The notes: generated by a model not told the origin, from the letters alone. A DNA stretch of 64,000 nt from Nitrospirota bacterium (GCA_021825295.1 JAKAHV010000004.1:52000-115999); one strand, 5' to 3'. Numbered from the stretch's first letter, positions 16,676 through 26,251 are shown. Program-made: numbers and translations.

Positions 16676-17439
16676 ATCCTGATCAACTGGCCGTCTGAAA
16701 CCACGCCCGGCTTGTCCAGATTCAGTCTGCCGGCCTCACGGATTATGGTCCTGTAGAATGCCGCTTTCTGATGGACGATATATATCCTTCGGGGGGGGCT
16801 GTCAAGCTGGCTCAGCTCCCCGGCAAGCAGCCGGGGGGTGAGATGGCCGGTCTGCACGGCCTCTTTCTCCATGCTGTTGGGAAAAGACACCTCCGTGATC
16901 AGGCAATCCAGGGTCATGCCGCCCAGCTTTTTCCACACGCCGCTGCCTGGCCCCGTGTCGCCGGTATAGAAAAAATTCTTTCCGGTCCCGGTATGCCTTG
17001 CCAGATAACCCACCGCGGGCGTGGTGTGCCGCATGCGGAAGGCCGTTATTTCGTATTTGCCGGCGGAAACCGGCGCGCCTTCCCTCAGCGCCTTAAGCAT
17101 TATCGCCGGCCGTCCGGCCCGGCGGATGGAGCTGAAATCGGGCCAGATCGAACCATTCAGTATATGTTTCTTGAACTTCCCGAGAATGACAGCCGAGCTG
17201 AATACGTTTATGCCGCCTTTCCCCGCGATGAATATGTTGTCCGCAAGAAAGGGTATGCCCTGGATATGGTCCAGGTGGCAGTGTGTTATGAATACGTCCC
17301 GGATCCGGAGCTGCCTTTTGATGTCAAGCGCGCCGGTAAGCCCGCCGGCGTCAAAGAGTATGCTGTCATCGAGCAGGTATGAGGACAGTCCCCGTCCGGG
17401 AACCCCGGAGCCGGACCAGCCAAGCACCCGGAGCCTCAT
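16672..17439 (-). CDS. MBL-fold cyclic-nucleotide phosphodiesterase (class II-like)
   Basis: About 255 residues, starting at the ATG 17439 (MRLRVLGWSG), which overlaps the HD-GYP stop as ATGA; the ORF-track start is 27 codons early. It carries the metallo-beta-lactamase motif HCHLDHIQG near residue 58 and GDTGPGSGVWKKL with SFPNS and GHLTP downstream. Those segments recall the class II 3',5'-cyclic nucleotide phosphodiesterases (PDE1/CpdA of Vibrio). Predicted to hydrolyse cAMP made by the cyclase nearby. MBL fold is certain; the cAMP substrate is inferred from motifs and neighbours. Confidence 0.75.
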   Translation of the reverse strand: MRLRVLGWSGSGVPGRGLSSYLLDDSILFDAGGLTGALDIKRQLRIRDVFITHCHLDHIQGIPFLADNIFIAGKGGINVFSSAVILGKFKKHILNGSIWPDFSSIRRAGRPAIMLKALREGAPVSAGKYEITAFRMRHTTPAVGYLARHTGTGKNFFYTGDTGPGSGVWKKLGGMTLDCLITEVSFPNSMEKEAVQTGHLTPRLLAGELSQLDSPPRRIYIVHQKAAFYRTIIREAGRLNLDKPGVVSDGQLIRI

Positions 17440-18557
17440 TCCGGGATCCCCAGCCTGCCGTCCTCCCACGCCTTCACGAAGGCTGCGACAACCGATGGAT
17501 CGAACTGCGTGCCGGAGCACCTTTTCAGCTCGGCGATGGCCTGTCCGGCGCTGAGCCCCTTCCTGTAAGGCCTGTCCGTCGTCATCGCATCGAAGGTGTC
17601 GGCCACGGCTATTATGCGGGCCGGCAAGGGAATGACCTCGCCTGCCGTGCCGTCCGGGTAGCCTGTGCCATTGTATTTTTCATGGTGGGACCGCACGCCG
17701 GGTATCACCTCCCGGAGCTGGGGGATGTGACCCAGGATATCGGCCCCGTACTCGACATGCTTTCTTATCAGGGTCTCCTCCTCCGGCGTGAGCCTCTGGT
17801 TTTTAAGGAGCACCGCGTCTCTCACCCCGATCTTTCCTATGTCGTGCAGGATGGCCGAGAGGCGCAGGTTCCCCATCTCGCCACCCTGGAGCCCCATGGC
17901 CCTTCCGATGGACATGCTGTAGACGGACACGCGGCTTGTATGCCCGGCCGTGTAGGGGTCCCTTTTTTCTATCGTTTCCGCCATGGCGTTCACTACCGCG
18001 TAAAAGGTCTCCTTCAGTTCGTTGTAAAGGCGGGCGTTTTCCATCGCCACGGCCACCTGGTTTGAAAGGGCGATGAAGAGGTCGAGGTCCGAATTATCGA
18101 AGCCGCCAATTTTATTCATGGCCTGCAGCACGCCGAGGGTGCGGCCCCTGCTGGACACGGGCACGCATATCATGTTTTTTGTGACGAAGCCGCTTTCAGA
18201 GTCCGCGCCGTGGAAGAACCGGCTGTCGGACCGCGCATCGTTGGCGATAACCGGATCCCCGTGCAGGGCCACCCAACCCGCTATCCCCTGGCCCTTTTCA
18301 AGCCTCACCGCCTTCGCCCTGTCGCCCTTGTCCCCGAGGGCCACGTCGAAATAAAGCCCGCCTGTTTCCTTGTCCACGAAGAGGAGACTGCCGGCCTCCG
18401 CGCCAAAGAGGGACATGGCGGCCTCGATCGCTTTTTTTCTTATCTCGGTTATATCGAGGGATGAATTGACAATGGCCGAAAGATCAATAAGGGCCTTCAG
18501 CCTCGCCTGCTGCCCTGCATGGTAAGCTTCCCTTTTCAGCACAACGGATTTTAGCAT
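17436..18557 (-). CDS. GAF and HD-GYP domain protein (c-di-GMP phosphodiesterase)
   Basis: About 373 residues from the ATG at 18557 (MLKSVVLKRE). The GAF domain spans about 30-175 (AGSLLFVDKETGGLYFDVA). The HD-GYP domain follows, with HDIGKIG near 233, HHEKYNGTGYPDG near 289 and DTFDAMTTDRPYRKG near 315, i.e. all the residues of active members. It likely breaks down cyclic di-GMP in response to a ligand bound by GAF. Translationally coupled to the cAMP phosphodiesterase-like gene and divergent from the FecR gene, so it may connect second messengers to the surface genes that follow. Confidence 0.92.
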   Translation of the reverse strand: MLKSVVLKREAYHAGQQARLKALIDLSAIVNSSLDITEIRKKAIEAAMSLFGAEAGSLLFVDKETGGLYFDVALGDKGDRAKAVRLEKGQGIAGWVALHGDPVIANDARSDSRFFHGADSESGFVTKNMICVPVSSRGRTLGVLQAMNKIGGFDNSDLDLFIALSNQVAVAMENARLYNELKETFYAVVNAMAETIEKRDPYTAGHTSRVSVYSMSIGRAMGLQGGEMGNLRLSAILHDIGKIGVRDAVLLKNQRLTPEEETLIRKHVEYGADILGHIPQLREVIPGVRSHHEKYNGTGYPDGTAGEVIPLPARIIAVADTFDAMTTDRPYRKGLSAGQAIAELKRCSGTQFDPSVVAAFVKAWEDGRLGIPE

Positions 18558-18640
18558 AAACGGTTTTTTTATAAATTGCTTTTTTTTTAGCGCTTGTGTT
18601 AAAAACCTAATCACGATTTGCACGAATTGTATTGTGGAGG

Positions 18641-19507
18641 ATGAGAGAGGTTTTGGGTAAAAGTAAAGTCCTTGCTGCCGCGGCCGTAATACTGGCAGCG
18701 TTTTTTTCTGTCCTTGTTTCCAGCCAGAAAGCTGCTTTTGCCGCCCCCGGGCTTGCCGGCCGCGTGGCCGGGATTGAGGGCAGGGTTGACATATTGAGGG
18801 CCGGGGCATCCGAAGTGGCCCCTTTAAAGCAGGGAGACGAGGTGTTCGTGGGGGACATCATCCGGACGAAAAGCGACGGCAAGGCGGAGCTTGTCATGAT
18901 CGATAAAAGCGTCATGCGTCTGGGGCACAATTCAAGGTTCGGCATCGAGAGGTATCTCTTCCGGCCCGGCCGCAGCCGCGCGGTCACAGTTAAACTATAC
19001 AGGGGCAAAAGCGGTTTCAAGGTCCCCAGGTATGCCCTCCAGAGCAACCGGTTTCATTTAAAGACCAGAACTGCCGTGGCCGGCATAAGAGGCACCGCCG
19101 GCTACCTCGTCTCGGAAGAGGTGGAAGCGGTATATGTGACGAAGGGCATAGTGAAGTTCAGCAACGAGTTTGGTTCGGTGCTGGTAAAGGCCGGCGAGAT
19201 CGGCCAGTTTGCAATGGGCCAGGCGCCGGTTGTGAGGCCGTTTACTCCGGGTGAATCCGGGCACATGGGAAGCGCGGTAAACCTGCACGAAACGGGCAAA
19301 GAAGGCAGCGGGGGGGGAGGAGGCGGGGATGTCCCGCCGCCTCCTCCCCCGGCGACTCCGCCAGCCGGGTCCGGGATGCCGCCGTCCTCCGGGCAGCCGG
19401 CCGCAAACAGCGCCATGCTCCCGCCGGGGCCCGGCGTAGGCGGCGTGCCTACCGCAACTCAGGTCGCACCAAGCACGCCGGTGAACATAAATGTCAATGT
19501 CCCATGA
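18641..19507 (+). CDS. Exported FecR-domain protein
   Basis: About 288 residues. N-terminal signal peptide (LAAAAVILAAFFSVL ... FAAPG), then a FecR-type domain: GRVDIL, GDEVFVGDIIRTKSDGKAEL, and RTAVAGIRGTAGYL, a classic FecR beta-strand motif. The C-terminal 60 residues are Gly/Pro-rich (GGGGGG, PPPPPP), probably unstructured. The start is uncertain: GGAGG abuts the ATG at 18641; TTG at 18653 is 12 bases from it; the track uses TTG 18632. No sigma factor gene is adjacent, so this is a periplasmic structural FecR protein and not an anti-sigma sensor. First gene of a three-gene set. Confidence 0.8.
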   Translation: MREVLGKSKVLAAAAVILAAFFSVLVSSQKAAFAAPGLAGRVAGIEGRVDILRAGASEVAPLKQGDEVFVGDIIRTKSDGKAELVMIDKSVMRLGHNSRFGIERYLFRPGRSRAVTVKLYRGKSGFKVPRYALQSNRFHLKTRTAVAGIRGTAGYLVSEEVEAVYVTKGIVKFSNEFGSVLVKAGEIGQFAMGQAPVVRPFTPGESGHMGSAVNLHETGKEGSGGGGGGDVPPPPPPATPPAGSGMPPSSGQPAANSAMLPPGPGVGGVPTATQVAPSTPVNINVNVP

Positions 19508-19555
19508 CGAGGCGGGGTCCCGTGACGGGGCCTGCGGCAAAAGGCAGATGAGGCA

Positions 19556-21214
19556 ATGAGATACCGGGGGGCGGCATTTCTTCTTCTGATCATCTCCGTG
19601 GCAACGGCAATTGGCGGGTGCGGCGCGGGGGGCTCCTCCCAGGGCACATCCGGGGTGACCATAAAAATAGGAAACGGCGGCGCCGCGGGCAAGGCGGCTG
19701 CCACTTCCACGGCGACCTCGCCGGCAATAGTGAGCATACGCTACAGCGTGTCCGGCCAGGGCATGACGGCATTGACCGGGACCGTCCCGTATTCAAGCGG
19801 CGGGGCAACCATCAGCCTCAATGTCCCCGATGGCCCGCAGAGATATTTCCTTATCGAGGCGCTCGACTCCAGCGGCACGGTGGATTACAGCGGCTCCTGC
19901 TATGCGGACTTAAACGGCGTCCCCGTGACACTGACAATCACACTTTCGCCGGCTGCAGTCTCAAGCTGGACGATTTATGCTTCCGCCGGCGCCTATGCGT
20001 ACAGCGTTTCTGCCCGGCAGACAGCCGATGGCGGATACATAGGGATATTAAACGGCAGCAGTCTTTTGAGACTGGATGCCGGCGGAAATTCCCTTTGGCA
20101 GGAATCATTCCCGGGCGGCGTATACAACGGCACCATGTACGGTATTCAGCAGACCGCGGACGGCGGATACATGGCAGCGGGGAACCTGTCGAACGGGAAC
20201 CCCCTGCTTATAAAGCTCGGCACGGGCGGAAATATCCAGTGGCAGGAGACACTCGCCCCGGGCGGCGGCTACAGCAGTTCCTCCGGTTTCAACGTTGTTC
20301 AGACATCAGACGGCGGATATATCGGGCTGGTGGACATTTACCCGTACACGGGCAGCGGTTCTCCCGTCCCTATAGTCCTGAAGCTCTCTGGCACAGGCGG
20401 CATAAGCTGGCAAAAAGCGTATGCCGGAGCTGAGATTTACGATATCAAGCAGACATCCGACGGCGGGTATGTCGCAGACGGGGACGTGATGAACCAGACG
20501 TATAACGCGGCGCCCATGATTCTGAAACTGGACGCCAGCGGGAATATCCAGTGGCAGGAATCGCTCGGCAGCGGCGCTTCCGGCCAAACGGGCAGCTCCG
20601 ATTATATTGCCGCCCTCGAGCAGACATCCGACGGGGGATACATCGGGCTGATGACGGTTTCGAACTATTCATCAGCCTCATACACGTCGGAAGGCGTGAT
20701 TTTCAAGCTCGCCTCAACCGGGGGGATCCAGTGGCAAAAGACGTACAGCAACGCAGGCAACAACCTGACGCTTGCCGGCATCAGGCAGGAGTCCGGCGGC
20801 GGGTACCTCGTGCCGGGCGCTTCCGGGGCCTCCAGCATGGGGGCGGCCAGCGCGCTTCCGGTTCTGCTGAAGCTCGACTCCAGCGGCAATATATTATGGC
20901 AGTGGACGGAAGCCACATACAGGTTCAATTCGGCTTACCTTCAGCCGACATCCGATGGCGGATACCTCATGGCCGGGATAACCAACGCCGCATCGGGATC
21001 CGGCTATTTATACATCATTTCAAAGCTGGACGCCAGCGGGTCAAATCCCTGCATTACCGCGGGCTCGCCCGGTATCGCATCGGCTCCGGCCTCGATGACC
21101 GCCGGCATAGCCAATGTCACGGTTTATTCCCAGCCGCCCTCAAGCATTACGGGCAGCGCCACAAACCTTAATGTTGTCAGCCAGGGGAGTTCTTTTGCGC
21201 AGGGGTGTCCATGA
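19556..21214 (+). CDS. Lipoprotein with beta-propeller-like repeats
   Basis: 552 residues. Signal peptide with lipobox ATAIGGC, so probably anchored in a membrane. After a Ser/Gly-rich linker and an Ig-like strand region (ISLNVPDGPQRYF), at least seven repeats of the form QTSDGGYI ... LKLDASGNIQWQ follow. These resemble the delta-60/WD40-like repeats of secreted beta-propellers. GAGG precedes the ATG. It lies 48 bases after the FecR gene. A surface scaffold or ligand-binding role is likely; no enzymatic motif seen. Confidence 0.75.
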   Translation: MRYRGAAFLLLIISVATAIGGCGAGGSSQGTSGVTIKIGNGGAAGKAAATSTATSPAIVSIRYSVSGQGMTALTGTVPYSSGGATISLNVPDGPQRYFLIEALDSSGTVDYSGSCYADLNGVPVTLTITLSPAAVSSWTIYASAGAYAYSVSARQTADGGYIGILNGSSLLRLDAGGNSLWQESFPGGVYNGTMYGIQQTADGGYMAAGNLSNGNPLLIKLGTGGNIQWQETLAPGGGYSSSSGFNVVQTSDGGYIGLVDIYPYTGSGSPVPIVLKLSGTGGISWQKAYAGAEIYDIKQTSDGGYVADGDVMNQTYNAAPMILKLDASGNIQWQESLGSGASGQTGSSDYIAALEQTSDGGYIGLMTVSNYSSASYTSEGVIFKLASTGGIQWQKTYSNAGNNLTLAGIRQESGGGYLVPGASGASSMGAASALPVLLKLDSSGNILWQWTEATYRFNSAYLQPTSDGGYLMAGITNAASGSGYLYIISKLDASGSNPCITAGSPGIASAPASMTAGIANVTVYSQPPSSITGSATNLNVVSQGSSFAQGCP

Positions 21215-21282
21215 CCGCGACTTTCAAGACTAAACGCATATACAGGTGCGGCCGCGGCGCAGCCGATCGGAGGAATTAGGAC

Positions 21283-22869
21283 TTGATAACGCACAGGGCG
21301 CAGATCATGAAGAAGGGGATGTCGGCTTTTCTGGCGTTAGCTTCGGTCCTGGCGCTGATGTCCGGCCCGGCGTTTGCCCTGGGTTTTACCGGGCGCGGGA
21401 TCAGGCGATACAAGCGGCAGGACTACGAGGAGGCCATCGCGCTGCTGAACGGGGCCTGCGCGGATAACCCCAAAGACAGCCGGGCAACGTACTATCTCGG
21501 GCTGGCATACCTGCGGACCTGGGACCTGCCGCGGGCCGAGAGATCTTTCAGGGCCGCGCTCGCCCTTGACCCGTCAAGCGGAAAGGCCGCCTATTACCTG
21601 GCGGACACGCTCTGCCTGGAGGGAAAATACGAGGATTCACTGAAGGCCTCGGCGGCGATAAAACCGGGCAGCCCGTTTGAGGGCAAGGCCCATTACGTGA
21701 GGGGAAGGGCGCTCCTGAAGCTGGGCAGGAGCAGGGAGGCCATAGACGAATTCGGCAGGGCCGGGAAACTGGACGCCTCGCTTGCAACAAAGGTGAACTT
21801 CGAGACGGCCCGGGCCTATTTCAAGGAAGGCCGGTACGGCAAGGCCGGGAAACTCTTCAAGGGGATAATCACGAGAAACCCGTATTCCGATTGGGCCCTC
21901 TATTCGAAGGATTACCTCCAGGCCCTGGAAAAGATGCCCCCACGCTACAGGGTTGAGGCCGGGGCCGGCCTCCAGTACGACGACAACGTCCTTGCAGTGC
22001 CCCTTAACAGCGCCTTTTCGGACATCGGCAGGCAGAAAGACGGCAAGGAGATATTTTATCTTCTGGGCGAATACAATTTCCTGAACAGGGGGCCGTGGGA
22101 CCTGAAGGGCTCCTATTATTTCAATATCGGCCAGTATTTCAGGTCCGGCTATACGGGATACAACGGCAAGAAGGTGCTGAGCCTGGACACCCTTCAGCAC
22201 TCCGTGTCGGTGTTGCCGTCTTACAACACCTCGAAGGGCACTGCGGGTCTTCTGCTTCAATACACTTACCTTGAGGTCCACTATGCCGGCTATTCAAGCA
22301 GCCTCACCGTAAACCCATCCTACACCTTCATCATCTCGGGCAACAATATCGGGCAGGTGGGCTTCAGGTATATAAGCTACGATCAGTACGAGGACTTCTT
22401 CGTAAAGAAGTTCGGCGCTCCGCTTGTGCCCGCCGAGGACATGGACTCCGGCAACTATGCGCTCCAGGCGGCCTATTACTACACGTTCGCGGGGGCGAAG
22501 GCGTCCGGGAAGAAGGGCCTCTTCTCCGCCAGGGCCGAGGGCGAGGCAAACAACGCAAGGGGCAGCAACTGGGTCTACACCGGGATAAAGACCTCGGCGG
22601 GCGTGATGTATCCGCTCAGGAGGAGGCTGAGGTCCAACCTCCTGCTGGAGTGGTACCGGCAGGATTTTTCCCATGTGAACACCATATACGATATAAAGAG
22701 GCTTGACGACACATACAGCCTCACGGCCTCGCTCACCTATACGCTAATGAGGCATCTTGACCTCACCGCCTCATACGCGCATGTGAGGGACGCCTCCAAC
22801 ATAGGGGCCTACGACTACAGCAGGAACCTCTACACGATGAGCCTGGACTACATGTTCGAGGGCCGCTAA
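21283..22869 (+). CDS. TPR repeat outer-membrane beta-barrel protein
   Basis: 528 residues. TTG at 21283 has GGAGGA 7 bases upstream; the ATG at 21307 (MKKGMSAF) begins a typical signal peptide ending AFALG, so the first eight residues may or may not be made. Residues about 40-230 are TPR repeats (KQDYEEAIALLN..., YLGLAYLRTWDLPRAERSF). The last 290 are alternating Tyr-rich beta strands ending in YMFEGR, as in outer-membrane barrels; the layout resembles surface-assembly or polysaccharide secretion porins. Third in line after FecR and the propeller lipoprotein, it could export or display that lipoprotein. Confidence 0.75.
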   Translation: MITHRAQIMKKGMSAFLALASVLALMSGPAFALGFTGRGIRRYKRQDYEEAIALLNGACADNPKDSRATYYLGLAYLRTWDLPRAERSFRAALALDPSSGKAAYYLADTLCLEGKYEDSLKASAAIKPGSPFEGKAHYVRGRALLKLGRSREAIDEFGRAGKLDASLATKVNFETARAYFKEGRYGKAGKLFKGIITRNPYSDWALYSKDYLQALEKMPPRYRVEAGAGLQYDDNVLAVPLNSAFSDIGRQKDGKEIFYLLGEYNFLNRGPWDLKGSYYFNIGQYFRSGYTGYNGKKVLSLDTLQHSVSVLPSYNTSKGTAGLLLQYTYLEVHYAGYSSSLTVNPSYTFIISGNNIGQVGFRYISYDQYEDFFVKKFGAPLVPAEDMDSGNYALQAAYYYTFAGAKASGKKGLFSARAEGEANNARGSNWVYTGIKTSAGVMYPLRRRLRSNLLLEWYRQDFSHVNTIYDIKRLDDTYSLTASLTYTLMRHLDLTASYAHVRDASNIGAYDYSRNLYTMSLDYMFEGR

Positions 22870-22880
22870 GGCAAAAAGCT

Positions 22881-23423
22881 CTAAAAAGTCCCGCTCAGCA
22901 CAAGGCCGTAGAGGTCCTTGTCCGCCACGGGCCTTGCATATACGCCATTAAAAAGAGGTTTCGTGAATATCCTGCTTGCGCCAAACCCGATTGCCGCGCC
23001 CACAAGCACATCGGAGAAATGGTGTTCGCGCGCATCGATGCGGCTCCAGCAGACATATGCGGAGACCGCGTATGCGGGCAGGCCGTAGGCCCATCCGTAG
23101 CGCCTCTGAAGATAACCGGCCGCCGCGAATGTCGAGGATGCGTGCAGTGACGGGAAGGAATGGGTGTTTTCGCCGTTGGGGCGTTCCTCCTTTACCGTGT
23201 ATTTCAGGGCCAGGGTCACGGCGGCGGCCGTGCCGTATGATTCTATCAGTTGGGCAACACCCTTTCTGTCATTGTGGGAGAGCGAGATGATCCCCGCGGC
23301 CAGGGGGACGGCGGCGGCGCCTGCGTCCCCGGAGGTTTCAATCGTGCCGGCCATGCATACGTTTGCCGCCGCCAGGATGAAGACGGCGGCCAGGGCGGCA
23401 ATCAAAAATCCCGTTTTTTTCAT
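22881..23423 (-). CDS. Exported PAP2-family phosphatase
   Basis: 180 residues with an N-terminal signal segment. It carries the three PAP2 motifs: KYTVKEERP (KX6RP) near residue 80, PSLHAS (PSGH-type, with Leu for Gly) near 95, and SRIDAREHHFSD (SRX5HX3D) near 130. Probably dephosphorylates lipid-linked pyrophosphates such as undecaprenyl-PP, recycling the carrier used by the adjacent polysaccharide locus. It lies 6 bases after wzi on the same strand. Confidence 0.88.
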   Translation of the reverse strand: MKKTGFLIAALAAVFILAAANVCMAGTIETSGDAGAAAVPLAAGIISLSHNDRKGVAQLIESYGTAAAVTLALKYTVKEERPNGENTHSFPSLHASSTFAAAGYLQRRYGWAYGLPAYAVSAYVCWSRIDAREHHFSDVLVGAAIGFGASRIFTKPLFNGVYARPVADKDLYGLVLSGTF

Positions 23424-23429
23424 TTCAGT

Positions 23430-24968
23430 TCAAAAATATCGCGTGATCCCCAGGGTAAAGATGTCGATGTCCTGATCTTCCTGCCCCGCATCGCTTATTG
23501 TCCCGAAAGTGTATTGCCCGTTTATGCTCGTATCGTCTTTGGTGTAGAGATAGATGCCCAGTGAGGTTGCGGTTTGAAGGGGTTTCGGATTGCCCGAGAG
23601 ATTGTGCCTTTCTCTATCATACGAAAGATAGACCCGGCCCTGTATCGCCGGGACCATGTAGTCGGTTTTGAAAAAAAGATCTTTTGAATCCGTTCCCATG
23701 TGCTCGCCGAAGATCAGGTCCTTGTCCGCGGGGTAGGTGAAATTGTAGACATCGCGGGCATACCAGAGATTGGGATAGTCTCCGGGGACGTGGTTGTCCG
23801 CGTATTCGGCCCGGAAATCGACCCTGGAGAAGTTCAGTATCCGCGGAAGATAAACGCCCGACACCGTGGCCCACTTGCACGGATATATCCCGCACTGGTC
23901 GCTTCCGTCCGCCTCGATGTACATCTGCACGGGCTGCACGCTGAAAGGCAGGGTGACCTTCACATCGCCTCCGGCTTCCTGTTCCCCCGGGTTCGAAAGT
24001 CCGCTGCTGTTTTCGCCCGCCCCGGTAAAACTGTCCAGCCATGTATGAAGGCTGTCGGGGCGGCCTTCCCCGCCCAGCATGGCGAGCCGCTCAAGCCCGA
24101 TCTCCAGATACGGGACCGGCTTTAAATCGAAGCGCAGCCCCCAGAGGTACGGGTGCGGGGTAATGTTGCTGCCGTCAAGCTTCGTGACAAACGCGGTGAA
24201 CTTGACGAGCCCCAGGTATTTAAATACCCACGGAAGTATGGCCGGGCGGTCGTTCGTGAGCTTTATCATCGTGAAGGGTTCCGCATTGTTTGAAAGGAGG
24301 ACGGCCCCGTTGTAACCCGGCCCCCACCACTGGGAGTCTTTGCCGACTTCCAGATCCAGCCCAAGCGCGCTGAACACCCCGTATATCTTTTTAAGATTGA
24401 TTTGGGAAGTATCGGTATACCTGTATTCGGGGTTGATGTAGAAGGAAAACCATCCGAGGTCCGCCAGGGAGGCAAACCCGAGGCGGAAATTCGAGCCCTT
24501 CCCGTAGTCGTCTCCGTCGTTGTTATATACAAACCCGTTTGGATTGGCGGAGGAAGCTTTTCCATTAAAGCTGTAATTCAACCCGTTATCCCTGGGGTTT
24601 TGGGAGGCGAACACATAACGGGCATATGCCTCTTCGAGCGGTTTTACATATTTCACTTTTTCCCGCCCGTCCCCGAAACGCTCCTTCAGAAGGTGAATGT
24701 CCTGTTCATCCGCTTTATTCGGGTGGCCGGCTGCGGCGTTTCTTTCTGCCTCAGAGATGAGCCTTCTCATCTCCTCGCGGCTTATGGGAAGACTGTCCAG
24801 CAGCGCGCTTTTTACGAGACCCTCGGCCTCAAGCCGGAAGAGCATATTGTAGGCGTCATCGCCCACGGGCACATACGTGGAAGCCATGGCCGGCGCGGGC
24901 ACTGCGCAAACTAGGCATGCAACGAATACGATCAGCTTAAAACGAAAAGACATCCTGGACATCAGCAC
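23430..24968 (-). CDS. wzi: Wzi-family capsule assembly outer-membrane protein
   Basis: 512 residues: signal peptide ending PAMAS, a helical N-domain with the ISREEMRRLISEAE segment typical of Wzi relatives, then a beta-barrel with the family hallmark GKDSQWWGPGYNGAVLLSNN near residue 215 and aromatic strands to a terminal ITRYF. Wzi anchors capsule polymer to the cell surface. GTG at 24968 is the track start; ATG at 24953 (MSFRFKL) is equally plausible. It faces away from the WecA-like gene across an AT-rich gap. Confidence 0.88.
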   Translation of the reverse strand: MLMSRMSFRFKLIVFVACLVCAVPAPAMASTYVPVGDDAYNMLFRLEAEGLVKSALLDSLPISREEMRRLISEAERNAAAGHPNKADEQDIHLLKERFGDGREKVKYVKPLEEAYARYVFASQNPRDNGLNYSFNGKASSANPNGFVYNNDGDDYGKGSNFRLGFASLADLGWFSFYINPEYRYTDTSQINLKKIYGVFSALGLDLEVGKDSQWWGPGYNGAVLLSNNAEPFTMIKLTNDRPAILPWVFKYLGLVKFTAFVTKLDGSNITPHPYLWGLRFDLKPVPYLEIGLERLAMLGGEGRPDSLHTWLDSFTGAGENSSGLSNPGEQEAGGDVKVTLPFSVQPVQMYIEADGSDQCGIYPCKWATVSGVYLPRILNFSRVDFRAEYADNHVPGDYPNLWYARDVYNFTYPADKDLIFGEHMGTDSKDLFFKTDYMVPAIQGRVYLSYDRERHNLSGNPKPLQTATSLGIYLYTKDDTSINGQYTFGTISDAGQEDQDIDIFTLGITRYF

Positions 24969-25066
24969 ATATCAAAAAGCAAAAAAAACGCATTAGATAT
25001 CTTAAAACATGTGCGGAATAAATAAAAGCTAAAATTTAAAAATTAAAAAAGCTATAAATAGATTTT
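24969..25066. promoter_or_regulatory. AT-rich divergent promoter region
   Basis: 98 bases, about 75% A+T, between the divergently read wzi and WecA-like genes. TATAAA at 25053 lies just before the plus-strand ATG, which has no Shine-Dalgarno sequence. No clear operators; nothing else seen. Confidence 0.35.
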
Positions 25067-26251
25067 ATGTGGTTTAAAAAATTTTCCCCCCGTGATACAA
25101 TAACCGATATTTTTTTGGAATCGGGGAAACAAACAGCTTTGGATTTCAGGCTTCTGGCAGGTAGTTTGGTAGGGGCAGTCCTACTTAGTTTTATCAGCAT
25201 TCCCTTCGTCTCCAAGGCAGCCCGCTCACTTGGCGCCCTCGCGAATCCGGGAGGAAGGCATATACACTTGGAGCCTGTCCCGAGGATGGGCGGGATTTCA
25301 GTTGCATTGGGATTTTTCCCGGTTGTGATTTTTGCGGTCCCCATGGACAGGCAGATGATCTCGGTGCTGGCATCGGCGGGCCTGGTCCTGGCGCTTGGCG
25401 TCTATGACGACATAAGAGGGGCGACATGGAAGGAAAAGATGGCTGTCTGCATTGCCGCGGCGTCGGTGCTGATATTTGCGGGACATTTGTATGTGAGAGA
25501 CCTTGGCAACCTCTTCGGCCTGGGGACGATAAATCTGGGCTGGCTTTCTGTCCCGTTTACTTATTTTGCGCTTTTTGGCATCATAAACGCCATCAATCTC
25601 ATTGATGGGTTGAATGGTTTGTTATGCGGTATCTCGATGCTGGCTTTTTTGTCGTTCGCGGTTCTCGGGTATGTTACGGGAAATATCCCGGCCATTTTTT
25701 TGAGCGTGGTCTGTCTTGGCGCGGTCATCGGGTTTATTCCTTCCAATTACCCCAGGGCAAGGATTTTTCTGGGTGACACCGGCAGTTTGCTCCTCGGATT
25801 TTTGATCGGGACGGTCGCGTTGATGCTTATCCAGGATGACAGAATAAAGCCGGTAGTGCCGCCGCTTGTCCTGCTGCTGCCCATATTCGATACCTTAAGG
25901 GTGATGAGCATAAGGTTTTTCAGCGGGGGCAGTCCTTTCCGTCCCGACAAAAAACATTTTCACCATCTCCTGCTCCGGTCCGGCGTGTCAAGCACCGATA
26001 CCGTGATGTTCATGTGGATGATAAGCGTTGTTTTATCGTTTTTTGCCGTTTTTCTGAGGAACCGGCCGTCGGAATTCATACTGGTCATTGAATTGTCACT
26101 GATGTTTTTCATGGCGTTGATCGTTAAAAATCTGAGGAGCGTAAGGCTCATCGAGTCGAAGATCCGCAGAAATGCAGCCGCCCGTTCCCGTGTGGGGACG
26201 CGGGCCGTAGAGGCGGGAAAAGAAGACAGCGCGTCGGCTTATAAGGCATGA
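25067..26251 (+). CDS. WecA/TagO-type polyprenyl-phosphate sugar-1-phosphate transferase
   Basis: 394 residues, multi-pass membrane protein. Starts polysaccharide assembly by moving a sugar-1-phosphate (usually GlcNAc-1-P) onto undecaprenyl phosphate. Family motifs: GGRHIHLEPVPRMGGI near residue 60, DDIRGATWKEKM near 115, NLIDGLNGL near 175, and FLGDTGSLLLGFLIG near 230, with the catalytic Asp residues intact, then HFHHLLL on the last loop. It is the first plus-strand gene of the polysaccharide locus. Confidence 0.92.
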   Translation: MWFKKFSPRDTITDIFLESGKQTALDFRLLAGSLVGAVLLSFISIPFVSKAARSLGALANPGGRHIHLEPVPRMGGISVALGFFPVVIFAVPMDRQMISVLASAGLVLALGVYDDIRGATWKEKMAVCIAAASVLIFAGHLYVRDLGNLFGLGTINLGWLSVPFTYFALFGIINAINLIDGLNGLLCGISMLAFLSFAVLGYVTGNIPAIFLSVVCLGAVIGFIPSNYPRARIFLGDTGSLLLGFLIGTVALMLIQDDRIKPVVPPLVLLLPIFDTLRVMSIRFFSGGSPFRPDKKHFHHLLLRSGVSSTDTVMFMWMISVVLSFFAVFLRNRPSEFILVIELSLMFFMALIVKNLRSVRLIESKIRRNAAARSRVGTRAVEAGKEDSASAYKA

